Positions 1 to 6,389 of a stretch of DNA of 9,483 nt are shown here, piece by piece. The translations under genes were made by a program, and so were the position numbers. Location: the NCBI GenBank assembly GCA_021815065.1, contig JAKAHI010000029.1, positions 1-9,483 on the forward strand, in the 5' to 3' direction. How positions within the stretch are numbered: the first letter of the stretch is position 1; the number at the start of each line of letters is the position of its first letter. The DNA comes from a bacterium (GTDB lineage Bacteria > JAMCPX01). The notes under the pieces were generated by a model. That model saw nothing but the letters and a program-made list of their open reading frames with translations. It was not told the origin of the DNA and did not search any database.

Positions 1-1
1 C

Positions 2-883
2 GGAAAAACCGGATGTGCACTTGATCTTGCCGCATCATTCGGCGGGGAGATAGTGAACTGCGATTCAAGGCAGGTATACAAGTATATGGATATAGGAACT
101 GCAAAGCCCGACAAAACACAGTTACATGCTGTTCCGCACCACATGATAGACGTGGTTGAACCTTCGGTGCGTTTCAGTTCTGCACAGTATGTTACCATGG
201 CTGATACGTGCATTCATGGAATTATCCGCGAGGGCCGTGTTCCCTTTGTCACAGGGGGAACGGGGTTTTATATTAAAGCCCTGCTGCACGGCCTTGCTCC
301 GCTGCCCCCGCTTGATGCGGCGATAAGGGATACCATCAGGGAGCAGCAAAAGCTTTATGGCAACGACGCGCTCTATGAACGTCTCAAACAATTGGATCCC
401 GTAGATGCCGCACATATAAAAAAAAGCGACAGTTACCGGTTGATACGCGCTCTGGAGGTTTTCACTGCAACAAACAAGCCGCTGTATGAATATACGGAGC
501 AGCACGGCTTTTCCGGGACAAAATATGAATACGTGTACATCGTTCTTTATAATCCGGACAAACAGCAGTATCATGCCGTTATAGACAAACGTGTCGATAA
601 AATGCTTTCAGATGGGTTGATAGATGAAGTTAAGTGGTTGATCCATAAAGGTTATAATAGTGATCTCCCCGCAATGAAGACTGTCGGATACAGTGAAATA
701 ATCGATTATCTTAATCAGAAAACCGACCTTTCCGAAGCTGTGGAGCTCATAAAAAGACATACGAAGGCTTATGCCAAAAGGCAGATCACCTGGTTTAAAG
801 GCATAAAAGATGCATTATGGATTGATATGAATGACAAGAATAACAGAATAAGCGAGATCATAGAAAAGGCCTTTTATGCCTAA
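2..883 (+). CDS. miaA: tRNA dimethylallyltransferase MiaA, 5' end missing
   Basis: MiaA transfers a dimethylallyl group from DMAPP to N6 of A37 in tRNAs that read UNN codons, in the cytoplasm. The frame is open from the window edge (base 2) to a TAA at 881-883, giving 293 visible residues. Since the family runs about 300-310, only the first 10-15 residues are missing. The fragment opens with the GKT of the Walker A loop, followed by NCDSRQVYKYMDIGTAKP, the conserved catalytic and DMAPP-binding stretch. VTGGTGFYIKALL comes next, and near the C-terminus are MKTVGYSEI and AYAKRQITWF, all standard MiaA blocks. The GTG at 53 lies inside the conserved core and is not the start. The stop overlaps the next gene's ATG by 8 nt, so the two are probably co-transcribed. 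No defect is seen. Identification is secure. Confidence 0.96.
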   Translation, partial: GKTGCALDLAASFGGEIVNCDSRQVYKYMDIGTAKPDKTQLHAVPHHMIDVVEPSVRFSSAQYVTMADTCIHGIIREGRVPFVTGGTGFYIKALLHGLAPLPPLDAAIRDTIREQQKLYGNDALYERLKQLDPVDAAHIKKSDSYRLIRALEVFTATNKPLYEYTEQHGFSGTKYEYVYIVLYNPDKQQYHAVIDKRVDKMLSDGLIDEVKWLIHKGYNSDLPAMKTVGYSEIIDYLNQKTDLSEAVELIKRHTKAYAKRQITWFKGIKDALWIDMNDKNNRISEIIEKAFYA

Positions 884-2477
884 AACACCGAATGGTTATA
901 TAAAACAACTGAACAATAGGAAGAAACAGTTGACCGTGCTGTATGAGATTAGCAAGCAGCTCGCATCTGCCATGGACTTCGGAACATCTATACATTCGAG
1001 CCTGAAATTACTTGCGACATATCTTGACATCCAGAGGATTGCATTGTTTGTTTTCGAGCCTGAGACAAAAGAGTTTGTCATACATTATGCGTACGGATTT
1101 ACCCACGAAGAACGGCAGAAGGGCAGATATAAGATGGGCGAAGGCATAACCGGCAAGGTCGGAAAAAGCGGTGTGCCGATTGTTCTGCCCGATGTGAAAG
1201 ATGAGCCGATGTTTATGAATAAAACAGGCAAAGAGTTCGTCAAAGATAATCTATCGTATATCGCGGTACCGGTCAAAACAGATAAAAAAGTTGTAGCGGT
1301 TTTAAGCGTTCAAAAGCTGCTTACCGATGAGAGCTCTTTTGAGGAAGACGTTAATCTGCTGTCCATGATAGCAGCACTGATAGGCCAGGCAATGAGCCTG
1401 AACCAGAGAATAGAAAAGCAGCGTCAGGATATGGAGCAGGAGAAGTCCGTCCTGATCAAAGAATTGAAATCTAAATACCGGCCGGAGAATATCATTGGTA
1501 TCAGTCCGGGCATCGAAGAGGTGTTCGAGATCATAGACCGGGTGAGCCCGACTAAGGCAACGGTACTTCTCAGGGGCGAGAGCGGAACAGGCAAGGAGCT
1601 CGTGGCGAGGGCGATCCATTTTCACAGCCCCAGGGCAGGAAAACCGTTTGTTAAAATGAACTGCGCAGCCTTGCCGGATACCCTGCTGGAAAGTGAATTG
1701 TTTGGACATGAAAAAGGGTCGTTTACCGGTGCTTTTGAAACGAAGAAGGGCAGGTTCGAGCTTGCCAATGAAGGGACGATTTTCCTGGATGAAATAGGCG
1801 AGATAAGCCTTTCGACACAGGCAAAGCTTTTACGGGTAATCCAGGAAAAACGTTTTGAACGGTTAGGCGGAAATAAGACCATCGAAGCGGACGTCAGAAT
1901 CATAGCTGCCACGAACAGCGATCTCGAGAAAGGGATAAAAAACAGGGTGTTCAGGGAAGATCTTTATTACAGGCTGAATGTCGTACCGATATTTATGCCG
2001 GCTTTGCGTGAGCGTAAAGAGGATATTCCTTTACTGGTCGAGCATTTTTTGACACGGTTCAACAAGGAGCATGGTAAATCATTAAAACTGTCCGGGCAGG
2101 CGATGGAATTTATGATAAATTACAACTGGCCCGGCAATGTAAGAGAGCTTGAGAACATGATAGAAAGGACCGTGATCATGACAAAGGGCAGTGTGATCAA
2201 CGTAACCGATATCCCGCTGCCTGTGATAAGCAGCGAGACAGAAAAAGCCTCCGCGGCACATGCCCAGCGGACAATACCTGAACATTACAAACTCGACAGT
2301 ATGGTAGAGGACATGGAAAAAAGCAGGATTATAGATGCGTTGAAAAAGACCGGCGGTATCAAGGCAAAGGCTGCCCGGCTGCTCGGCATTACCCAGAGGC
2401 AGCTCGGGTACAAGATACAGAAATACAGTATCGAGATTGCGGTAGATGCAGCTGTACACACCATGGACCGGGAATAA
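876..2477 (+). CDS. nifA: NifA-type sigma-54-dependent transcriptional activator (GAF-AAA+-Fis HTH)
   Basis: This is a 533-residue enhancer-binding protein that would remodel sigma-54 RNA polymerase using ATP. An N-terminal GAF sensor domain (about 36-175, with the NifA-like block MGEGITGKVG) leads through a charged linker (about 178-200) into the AAA+ domain. Walker A is GESGTGKE (234-241) and the sigma-54 contact loop is GSFTGA (281-286), a variant of the usual GAFTGA. Walker B is FLDEIGEI (303-310), the arginine-finger region is FREDLYYRLN (359-368) and sensor II is WPGNVRELEN (418-427). The C-terminal helix-turn-helix (about 494-516, KAARLLGITQRQLGYKIQ) closely resembles that of NifA. The only cysteine is in the AAA+ domain (residue 262), so the C-x4-C motif of oxygen-sensitive alphaproteobacterial NifA is absent. 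It sits directly before glnA, whose gap carries a sigma-54 promoter. The family assignment is firm. NifA, rather than another GAF-type activator, is likely but unproven because no nif structural gene is in view. Confidence 0.87.
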   Translation: MPKTPNGYIKQLNNRKKQLTVLYEISKQLASAMDFGTSIHSSLKLLATYLDIQRIALFVFEPETKEFVIHYAYGFTHEERQKGRYKMGEGITGKVGKSGVPIVLPDVKDEPMFMNKTGKEFVKDNLSYIAVPVKTDKKVVAVLSVQKLLTDESSFEEDVNLLSMIAALIGQAMSLNQRIEKQRQDMEQEKSVLIKELKSKYRPENIIGISPGIEEVFEIIDRVSPTKATVLLRGESGTGKELVARAIHFHSPRAGKPFVKMNCAALPDTLLESELFGHEKGSFTGAFETKKGRFELANEGTIFLDEIGEISLSTQAKLLRVIQEKRFERLGGNKTIEADVRIIAATNSDLEKGIKNRVFREDLYYRLNVVPIFMPALRERKEDIPLLVEHFLTRFNKEHGKSLKLSGQAMEFMINYNWPGNVRELENMIERTVIMTKGSVINVTDIPLPVISSETEKASAAHAQRTIPEHYKLDSMVEDMEKSRIIDALKKTGGIKAKAARLLGITQRQLGYKIQKYSIEIAVDAAVHTMDRE

Positions 2478-2489
2478 TGCAATAAAACA

Positions 2490-2540
2490 ACAAAAATGTA
2501 ATATATGTACAATAAAGTTGTTCTATTGTAACAAAAATGT
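2490..2540 (+). promoter_or_regulatory. Array of TGT/ACA half-sites upstream of glnA (candidate activator binding region)
   Basis: Six half-sites alternate in order: ACA 2490, TGT 2497, ACA 2509, TGT 2519, ACA 2531, TGT 2538. Same-type half-sites are 19 or 22 bp apart, about two helical turns. A 12-bp sequence, AACAAAAATGTA, occurs twice exactly (2489-2500 and 2530-2541), 41 bp apart, and between the copies TACAATA (2508-2514) faces TATTGTA (2524-2530). The array lies at about -119 to -69 from the predicted start of transcription, the usual place for a sigma-54 enhancer. The base pattern is observed. Binding by the adjacent NifA-like protein is inferred. Confidence 0.5.
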
Positions 2541-2582
2541 ACTTTATCGCGTTAGCCGGACATTGTTGTTGACACCGGGAAA

Positions 2583-2598
2583 TGGCATGTTATGTGCA
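2583..2598 (+). promoter_or_regulatory. Sigma-54 (-24/-12) promoter of glnA
   Basis: The sequence TGGCATGTTATGTGCA matches the sigma-54 consensus TGGCACG-N4-TTGCW at 14 of the positions that matter less or more strictly, and in particular has the essential GG (2584-2585) and GC (2596-2597) at the correct 12-bp offset. Transcription would start near 2609, giving a leader of about 20 nt before the glnA ATG at 2630. This fits nitrogen-limitation control of glnA by an activator such as the upstream gene product. Confidence 0.8.
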
Positions 2599-2619
2599 TT
2601 AAAATTTGTATAAAAAAAG

Positions 2620-2625
2620 AGGAGG
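2620..2625 (+). promoter_or_regulatory. glnA ribosome binding site that decides the start
   Basis: A perfect AGGAGG lies 4 nt before the ATG at 2630. An in-frame TTG at 2606 would add eight residues, but it falls upstream of the predicted transcription start (about 2609) and of this site, so the ATG is preferred. Confidence 0.85.
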
Positions 2626-2629
2626 TACT

Positions 2630-4042
2630 ATGACACCAAAAGATGTTTTAAAGCTTATCGAGGAGAAGAAGATACGTTATGTAGACATGAAGTTCCTGGA
2701 CTTTATCGGGACATGGCAGCATTTTACGGCACCGGTACATGAATTAAATGAGGATGTCTTCGAAGAAGGTCTGGGTTTCGACGGCAGCAGTATCAGGGGC
2801 TGGCAGCCGATTCACGCAAGCGATATGCTCGTTATACCGGACGCATCAACCGCTATGGTCGATCCTTTTATGCAGGAACCGACGATCAGCATTATATGCA
2901 ACATACAGGACCCGATAACAAAGGAATATTATACAAGGGATCCGAGAAATATAGCCAGAAAGGCGGAGAATTATTTAAAATCAACAGGCATTGGCGATAT
3001 AGCTTATTTTGGCCCGGAGCTGGAGTTCTTTATATTCGATGACATACGATACAGCCAGAGCGTTAACGAGGGATTTTACTCTATAGACTCGGTGGAAGGA
3101 CAGTGGAATACCGGCAGGATAGAGAACCCGAACCTCGGTTACAAGCCGCGGTATAAGGAAGGTTATTTCCCCGTATCCCCGACCGATTCACAGACGGACA
3201 TCAGAAGCGAGATCGTAACGGCAATGGAGAATGTAGGGCTGAAGATAGAAAAGCATCACCACGAGGTTGCAACAGGCGGACAGGCGGAAATAGACATGGT
3301 ATTCGATTCCTTGTTGCGCATGGGTGACAGCGTCATGTGGTATAAGCATGTCGTCAAGAACATCGCCCACAAAAATGGTAAAACGGCAACATTTATGCCC
3401 AAGCCCCTCTTCGGAGACAACGGATCGGGTATGCACACGCACCAGAGCATCTGGAAAGGCGGCAAGCCCTTGTTTGCAGGAAACGGATACGGCGGCATGA
3501 GTGAGCTTGCGATGCATTACATCGGCGGCATACTCAAACACGCGGCGGCAATCTGTGCATTTACCAACCCGACAACGAATTCTTACCGGAGACTTGTTCC
3601 GGGATTTGAGGCACCGGTAAACCTCGCTTACTCGAGCAGGAACAGGTCGGCCTCTATCAGAATACCGATGTACTCACCGAGTCCGAAATCAAAGAGAATA
3701 GAGGTACGGTTCCCTGACCCGGCATCCAACAGTTACCTTGCATTTTCAGCCATGCTCATGGCGGGTCTTGACGGCATCCAGAACAAGATCAAGCCCGGTG
3801 AGCCGCTCGATAAGGATATTTACGGGCTTTCACCCGAGGAATTGAAGAACGTACCGAGCACACCCGGCAGCCTGGAAGAAGCACTCAATGCATTGAAGAA
3901 GGACCACGAATTCCTGCTGAAAGGCGATGTGTTCACGTCTGATGTTATTGAAACATGGATCGAATATAAAACCAAAGCAGAGGTCAACCCGGTTAAACTG
4001 AGACCGGTTCCGCTGGAGTTTAGTTTATATTTCGACGCATAA
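2630..4042 (+). CDS. glnA: Glutamine synthetase, type I (GSI-beta-like)
   Basis: It makes glutamine from glutamate, ammonium and ATP as a cytoplasmic dodecamer, and is the central ammonium-fixing enzyme. The 470-residue length is normal for GSI. Visible family blocks are GLGFDGSS (47-54), the metal-binding FGPELEFFIF (127-136), HHHEVATGGQAEIDM (209-223), the ATP and glutamate region TFMPKPLFGDNGSGMHTHQS (254-273), NPTTNSYRRLVPGFEAPV (313-330) and RIEVRFPDPASNSYL (356-370). Tyr398 in DKDIYGL aligns with the tyrosine adenylylated by GlnE in E. coli (Tyr397), so post-translational control is possible although glnE is not in view. The gene has its own sigma-54 promoter and a strong terminator, so it can be a single-gene transcript. 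The ATG at 2630 was chosen for its AGGAGG. No damage is seen, and identification is secure. Confidence 0.98.
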   Translation: MTPKDVLKLIEEKKIRYVDMKFLDFIGTWQHFTAPVHELNEDVFEEGLGFDGSSIRGWQPIHASDMLVIPDASTAMVDPFMQEPTISIICNIQDPITKEYYTRDPRNIARKAENYLKSTGIGDIAYFGPELEFFIFDDIRYSQSVNEGFYSIDSVEGQWNTGRIENPNLGYKPRYKEGYFPVSPTDSQTDIRSEIVTAMENVGLKIEKHHHEVATGGQAEIDMVFDSLLRMGDSVMWYKHVVKNIAHKNGKTATFMPKPLFGDNGSGMHTHQSIWKGGKPLFAGNGYGGMSELAMHYIGGILKHAAAICAFTNPTTNSYRRLVPGFEAPVNLAYSSRNRSASIRIPMYSPSPKSKRIEVRFPDPASNSYLAFSAMLMAGLDGIQNKIKPGEPLDKDIYGLSPEELKNVPSTPGSLEEALNALKKDHEFLLKGDVFTSDVIETWIEYKTKAEVNPVKLRPVPLEFSLYFDA

Positions 4043-4056
4043 ATTAGCGTTCGTAA

Positions 4057-4090
4057 GAAAGGGGCGGTTCCTGAACCGCCCCTCTTTGTT
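4057..4090 (+). terminator. Intrinsic terminator after glnA
   Basis: A 10-bp perfect stem, AGGGGCGGTT (4060-4069) with AACCGCCCCT (4074-4083), closes a CCTG tetraloop and is followed by a T-rich tail (CTTTGTT). It begins 15 nt after the glnA stop, so glnA transcripts probably end here, with amtB1 depending on read-through or its own promoter. Confidence 0.9.
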
Positions 4091-4111
4091 AAAAAAGAAC
4101 AGTATTTGTTC
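4087..4111 (+). promoter_or_regulatory. TGT/ACA dyads before amtB1
   Basis: TGTT (4087-4090) and AACA (4098-4101) form a dyad with 7 nt between. It overlaps a second dyad, GAACA-N5-TGTTC (4097-4111). The first has the same TGTT-N7-AACA layout as a site upstream of glnA (2519-2533). It overlaps the T tail of the glnA terminator. An operator role is inferred from similarity to the other two nitrogen-gene gaps. No sigma-54 promoter follows it. Confidence 0.35.
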
Positions 4112-4135
4112 ACCGTGTCCGTCTCTATCTATACC
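4106..4135 (+). promoter_or_regulatory. Weak candidate sigma-70 promoter for amtB1
   Basis: TTGTTC (4106-4111) and TATACC (4130-4135) are separated by 18 nt. Both match the consensus only partly. It is listed because amtB1 follows a terminator and no GG-N10-GC sigma-54 pattern was found in the 4091-4194 interval. Confidence is low. Confidence 0.25.
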
Positions 4136-4194
4136 TTTTTTACCCTATGAATAGATCAAGAGATGATGACCGTGAATGCACAATGGGGAGAGAG

Positions 4195-5514
4195 ATGAAA
4201 AAAATATTATCAGGTATTATCAGTTTTATCGTTGTATCCTTACCGGCAATTGCATTCGCAAATGTATCGGGGGCCATCGATACCGCGCATTCAATAAATT
4301 CAGGGGATACTGCTTTTGTACTTGCAGCCGCGGCACTCGTCATGCTCATGACACCCGGGCTCGCTCTGTTTTACGGCGGTATGGTACGTAAAAAAAATGT
4401 CCTTGCTACCATTATGCACAGTTTTATACTCCTTGCGGTTATCAGCATTCAATGGGTCCTCTGGGGATACAGCCTTTCTTTTGGTCCCGACATCCATGGT
4501 ATTATCGGCAGTTTAAGCTGGTTTGGCCTTAACCATGTAGGACTTACCCCTGATCCTGTTTATGCACCGACCATTCCCCATCAGGCATTTATGGTGTTCC
4601 AGATGATGTTTGCAATTATAACGCCCGGACTTATAACCGGTGCATTTGCCGAGCGGATGAAGTTCAGCACATTTTTGGTATTTACCATCGTATGGTCGAC
4701 TATCGTCTATGATCCGGTAACGCACTGGGTCTGGGGGAATGGCGGCTGGTTAAAATCATTCGGCGTCCTTGATTTTGCCGGGGGATTGGTCGTTCATCTG
4801 AGTTCCGGCATATCCGCACTTGCCGCTGTCCTTGTTATCGGCAAAAGGCATAATTATGGGAAAGAACGGTATATGCCGCATAACCTTACCATGACCATGC
4901 TCGGTACCGCATTGCTGTGGTTCGGATGGTTCGGGTTCAATGCAGGCAGTGCTCTGTCGGCAGGTGCGCTCGCAACGTCAACATTTGTCGTTACCAATAT
5001 TGCCGGGGCTGCAGGCACACTGGGCTGGGTTGTCTTCGAATGGCTCAAAAATGGAAAGCCTACTATGCTGGGTGCGGCAAGTGGTGCTGTTGCGGGTCTG
5101 GCAACGATTACACCTGCGTCCGGGTTTGTTTCTCCGGTTGCAGCTATCATTATCGGATTTGCAGCAGGCGCATTATGTTACCATGCGGTGAATTTAAAAT
5201 TCAAATTTGGTTATGATGATGCCCTGGATGTTGTCGGTGTTCATGGTGTCGGCGGTGTATTGGGCGTATTGGCGACAGGACTTTTTGCAAGTATAGCAGT
5301 CAATGCTGCAGGCGCAAACGGATTGTTTTACGGCAGCGATAAGCTGTTCTTTGCTCAGGTGATGGCCGTTGTGGTTATAGCGGTATACTGCTTTATCATG
5401 ACCATCATAATACTTAAGGTGCTTGATAAAACGATGGGCATCAGAGTATCGCGTGAAGATGAAATATCCGGACTTGACGTAACACAGCACGGTGAAGAAG
5501 GATATAATATGTAG
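4195..5514 (+). CDS. amtB: Ammonium transporter AmtB, first copy
   Basis: This is an inner-membrane Amt/Rh channel that moves ammonium into the cell, expected to be a trimer with 11 membrane helices. The start is placed at the ATG at 4195, 4 nt after GGGGAG, because it gives a clean signal peptide (MKKILSGIISFIVVSLPAIAFA). The in-frame ATGs at 4147 and 4183 would add a charged leader. The 439 residues include the pore phenylalanine pair in FQMMF (135-139), the twin pore histidines His177 (THWVWG) and His350 (GVHGVGG), Asp193 in LDFAGG, and WFGWFGFNAGSA. The C-terminus keeps the conserved GLDVTQHGEEGYNM tail that in other Amt proteins governs gating and P-II (GlnK) binding. No glnK is beside it. 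The second copy downstream is about 78% identical. The next gene starts 2 nt after this stop. Confidence 0.96.
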   Translation: MKKILSGIISFIVVSLPAIAFANVSGAIDTAHSINSGDTAFVLAAAALVMLMTPGLALFYGGMVRKKNVLATIMHSFILLAVISIQWVLWGYSLSFGPDIHGIIGSLSWFGLNHVGLTPDPVYAPTIPHQAFMVFQMMFAIITPGLITGAFAERMKFSTFLVFTIVWSTIVYDPVTHWVWGNGGWLKSFGVLDFAGGLVVHLSSGISALAAVLVIGKRHNYGKERYMPHNLTMTMLGTALLWFGWFGFNAGSALSAGALATSTFVVTNIAGAAGTLGWVVFEWLKNGKPTMLGAASGAVAGLATITPASGFVSPVAAIIIGFAAGALCYHAVNLKFKFGYDDALDVVGVHGVGGVLGVLATGLFASIAVNAAGANGLFYGSDKLFFAQVMAVVVIAVYCFIMTIIILKVLDKTMGIRVSREDEISGLDVTQHGEEGYNM

Positions 5515-5516
5515 CC

Positions 5517-6242
5517 ATGATGAATAAACCGGTTGCAGTCATACGGCATATCGGCGTTGAGGGGCTCGGCACGATACAAAATGTCCTGGCGGAAAGAGAT
5601 ATTCCCTACATTTATATAGATACGTGGAAGGATAGGATTCCGAACGATGCAGCGGATTACCGTGCTCTTATCATCCTCGGAGGTCCTATGGGTGTTTATG
5701 AACAAGATAAATATCCGTTTATCGAAAAAGAACTCTCGCTTATCAGGAAGGCGCGGGACGCAAAGCTGCCGGTTATCGGGATATGCCTTGGTTCCCAGAT
5801 GGTTGCCCAGGCACTGGGCGGAAGGGTATACAAAGGCGGAACAAAAGAGATCGGTTGGTATGATATACATTTTACAGCGCAAGCGCCACACGATAGTCTT
5901 TTTGCTTCAGTTGAAGCTGTCAAAGGCAATCCTGCAACCATGAAGGTGTTCCAATGGCATGGGGACACCTTTGATCTTCCCGGCGACGCCGTTGTGCTTG
6001 CGGGTTCGCAGCTCTATGCGAATCAGGCGTTCAGAATAGACACTATCTATGGCCTGCAGTTTCATATTGAGATCAGAGAAGCGGATATAAAGGCATGGAT
6101 TCATGAATACAAAGCAGAGTTGGATACCTTGAAGACGAGCATCGATGTTTCCATGATACTCGAAGATACAAAAAAATATAGCAGTCTGTTGAACAAAACA
6201 AGTAAGCAGGTGTTTGCCGCATTTTCCGGCTTAATCCTTTGA
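5517..6242 (+). CDS. Stand-alone class I glutamine amidotransferase (GMP synthase GATase-like), partner unknown
   Basis: This is a 241-residue protein with a complete class I glutaminase triad: Cys90 in GICLGSQ (88-94), and His183 and Glu185 in LQFHIEI. It also has the oxyanion-type LGGPMGVYE (54-62) and the FQWHGDTFDLP block (145-155) typical of GMP-synthase-like amidotransferases (COG0518 type). Such enzymes release ammonia from glutamine, or act on gamma-glutamyl amides. There is no ATP-pyrophosphatase synthase domain, so this is not GuaA, and the acceptor is not identifiable. The C-terminal tail (about 196-241) shows no recognised motif. Two ATGs lie in tandem (5517, 5520). The first follows the amtB1 stop by 2 nt, and GAAGAAGGA (5493-5501) upstream is a distant ribosome site, so translation is probably coupled to amtB1. 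Its position between two ammonium transporters suggests a role in glutamine/ammonium metabolism. That is inference. Confidence 0.88.
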   Translation: MMNKPVAVIRHIGVEGLGTIQNVLAERDIPYIYIDTWKDRIPNDAADYRALIILGGPMGVYEQDKYPFIEKELSLIRKARDAKLPVIGICLGSQMVAQALGGRVYKGGTKEIGWYDIHFTAQAPHDSLFASVEAVKGNPATMKVFQWHGDTFDLPGDAVVLAGSQLYANQAFRIDTIYGLQFHIEIREADIKAWIHEYKAELDTLKTSIDVSMILEDTKKYSSLLNKTSKQVFAAFSGLIL

Positions 6243-6266
6243 CTCCCTTTTTCTCCCAGCCTTTTA

Positions 6267-6288
6267 TGTCACCGCCATACAAACTTGT
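6267..6288 (+). promoter_or_regulatory. Candidate upstream activator site of amtB2 (TGT-N9-ACA-N4-TGT)
   Basis: TGT (6267), ACA (6279) and TGT (6286) have the same spacing as TGT 2519, ACA 2531 and TGT 2538 upstream of glnA. Relative to the predicted start near 6359 the element spans about -92 to -71, against -90 to -69 for glnA. Its right half is also an imperfect palindrome, TACAA-AC-TTGTA (6278-6289). Confidence 0.45.
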
Positions 6289-6300
6289 AGATTAAGTGCA

Positions 6301-6362
6301 ACAAAATTGTAATAGAATAACCGTACGAACGCTGGCATATAAACTGCTCATTACAATTTTGT
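6301..6362 (+). repeat. 13-bp inverted repeat flanking the amtB2 promoter
   Basis: ACAAAATTGTAAT (6301-6313) and its exact reverse complement ATTACAATTTTGT (6350-6362) lie 36 nt apart with the sigma-54 promoter between them. Each arm is itself built on ACAA-N2-TTGT. The right arm covers the predicted transcription start (about 6359), so the pair could not form a hairpin in that RNA and, if functional, would act as DNA sites. The left arm with its flanks, CAACAAAATTGTAATA, differs at one base from 2488-2503 upstream of glnA. Confidence 0.7.
6333..6348 (+). promoter_or_regulatory. Sigma-54 (-24/-12) promoter of amtB2
   Basis: TGGCATATAAACTGCT has the required GG (6334-6335) and GC (6346-6347) at the correct offset and matches TGGCA at the -24 end. 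Transcription would start near 6359, leaving a leader of about 31 nt that carries AGAGGAG (6378-6384) before the ATG at 6390. It shares its TGGCAT start with the glnA promoter. Confidence 0.8.
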
Positions 6363-6389
6363 ACTTTTAAGTTCGTTAGAGGAGAAAAA

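Noticed and set aside
122..574. Long antisense open frames here and opposite the activator, glnA, amtB, coaE and the CoA-transferase
   Set aside because: They lie wholly opposite confidently identified genes and show no recognisable protein motifs. They are shadows of the + strand codon pattern.
864..875. Perfect palindrome AAAAGGCCTTTT just before the activator's ATG
   Set aside because: It has no loop, so it cannot form a useful hairpin, and it lies in miaA codons (EKAF). Its AAAAGG part may simply serve as the ribosome site.
2606..2629. TTG start for glnA adding eight residues
   Set aside because: It lies upstream of the predicted sigma-54 start of transcription and has no ribosome site. 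The ATG at 2630 has a perfect AGGAGG and matches the family N-terminus.
4147..4194. Upstream ATG for amtB1 giving a charged 16-residue leader
   Set aside because: It would bury the signal peptide behind charged residues, while the ATG at 4195 has a ribosome site and a clean signal peptide like that of the second copy.
2478..6389. Canonical NifA upstream site TGT-N10-ACA in the glnA, amtB1 and amtB2 gaps
   Set aside because: Every TGT in these gaps was checked and none has ACA at exactly N10. The recurring spacing is N9, reported separately and not forced to the textbook motif.
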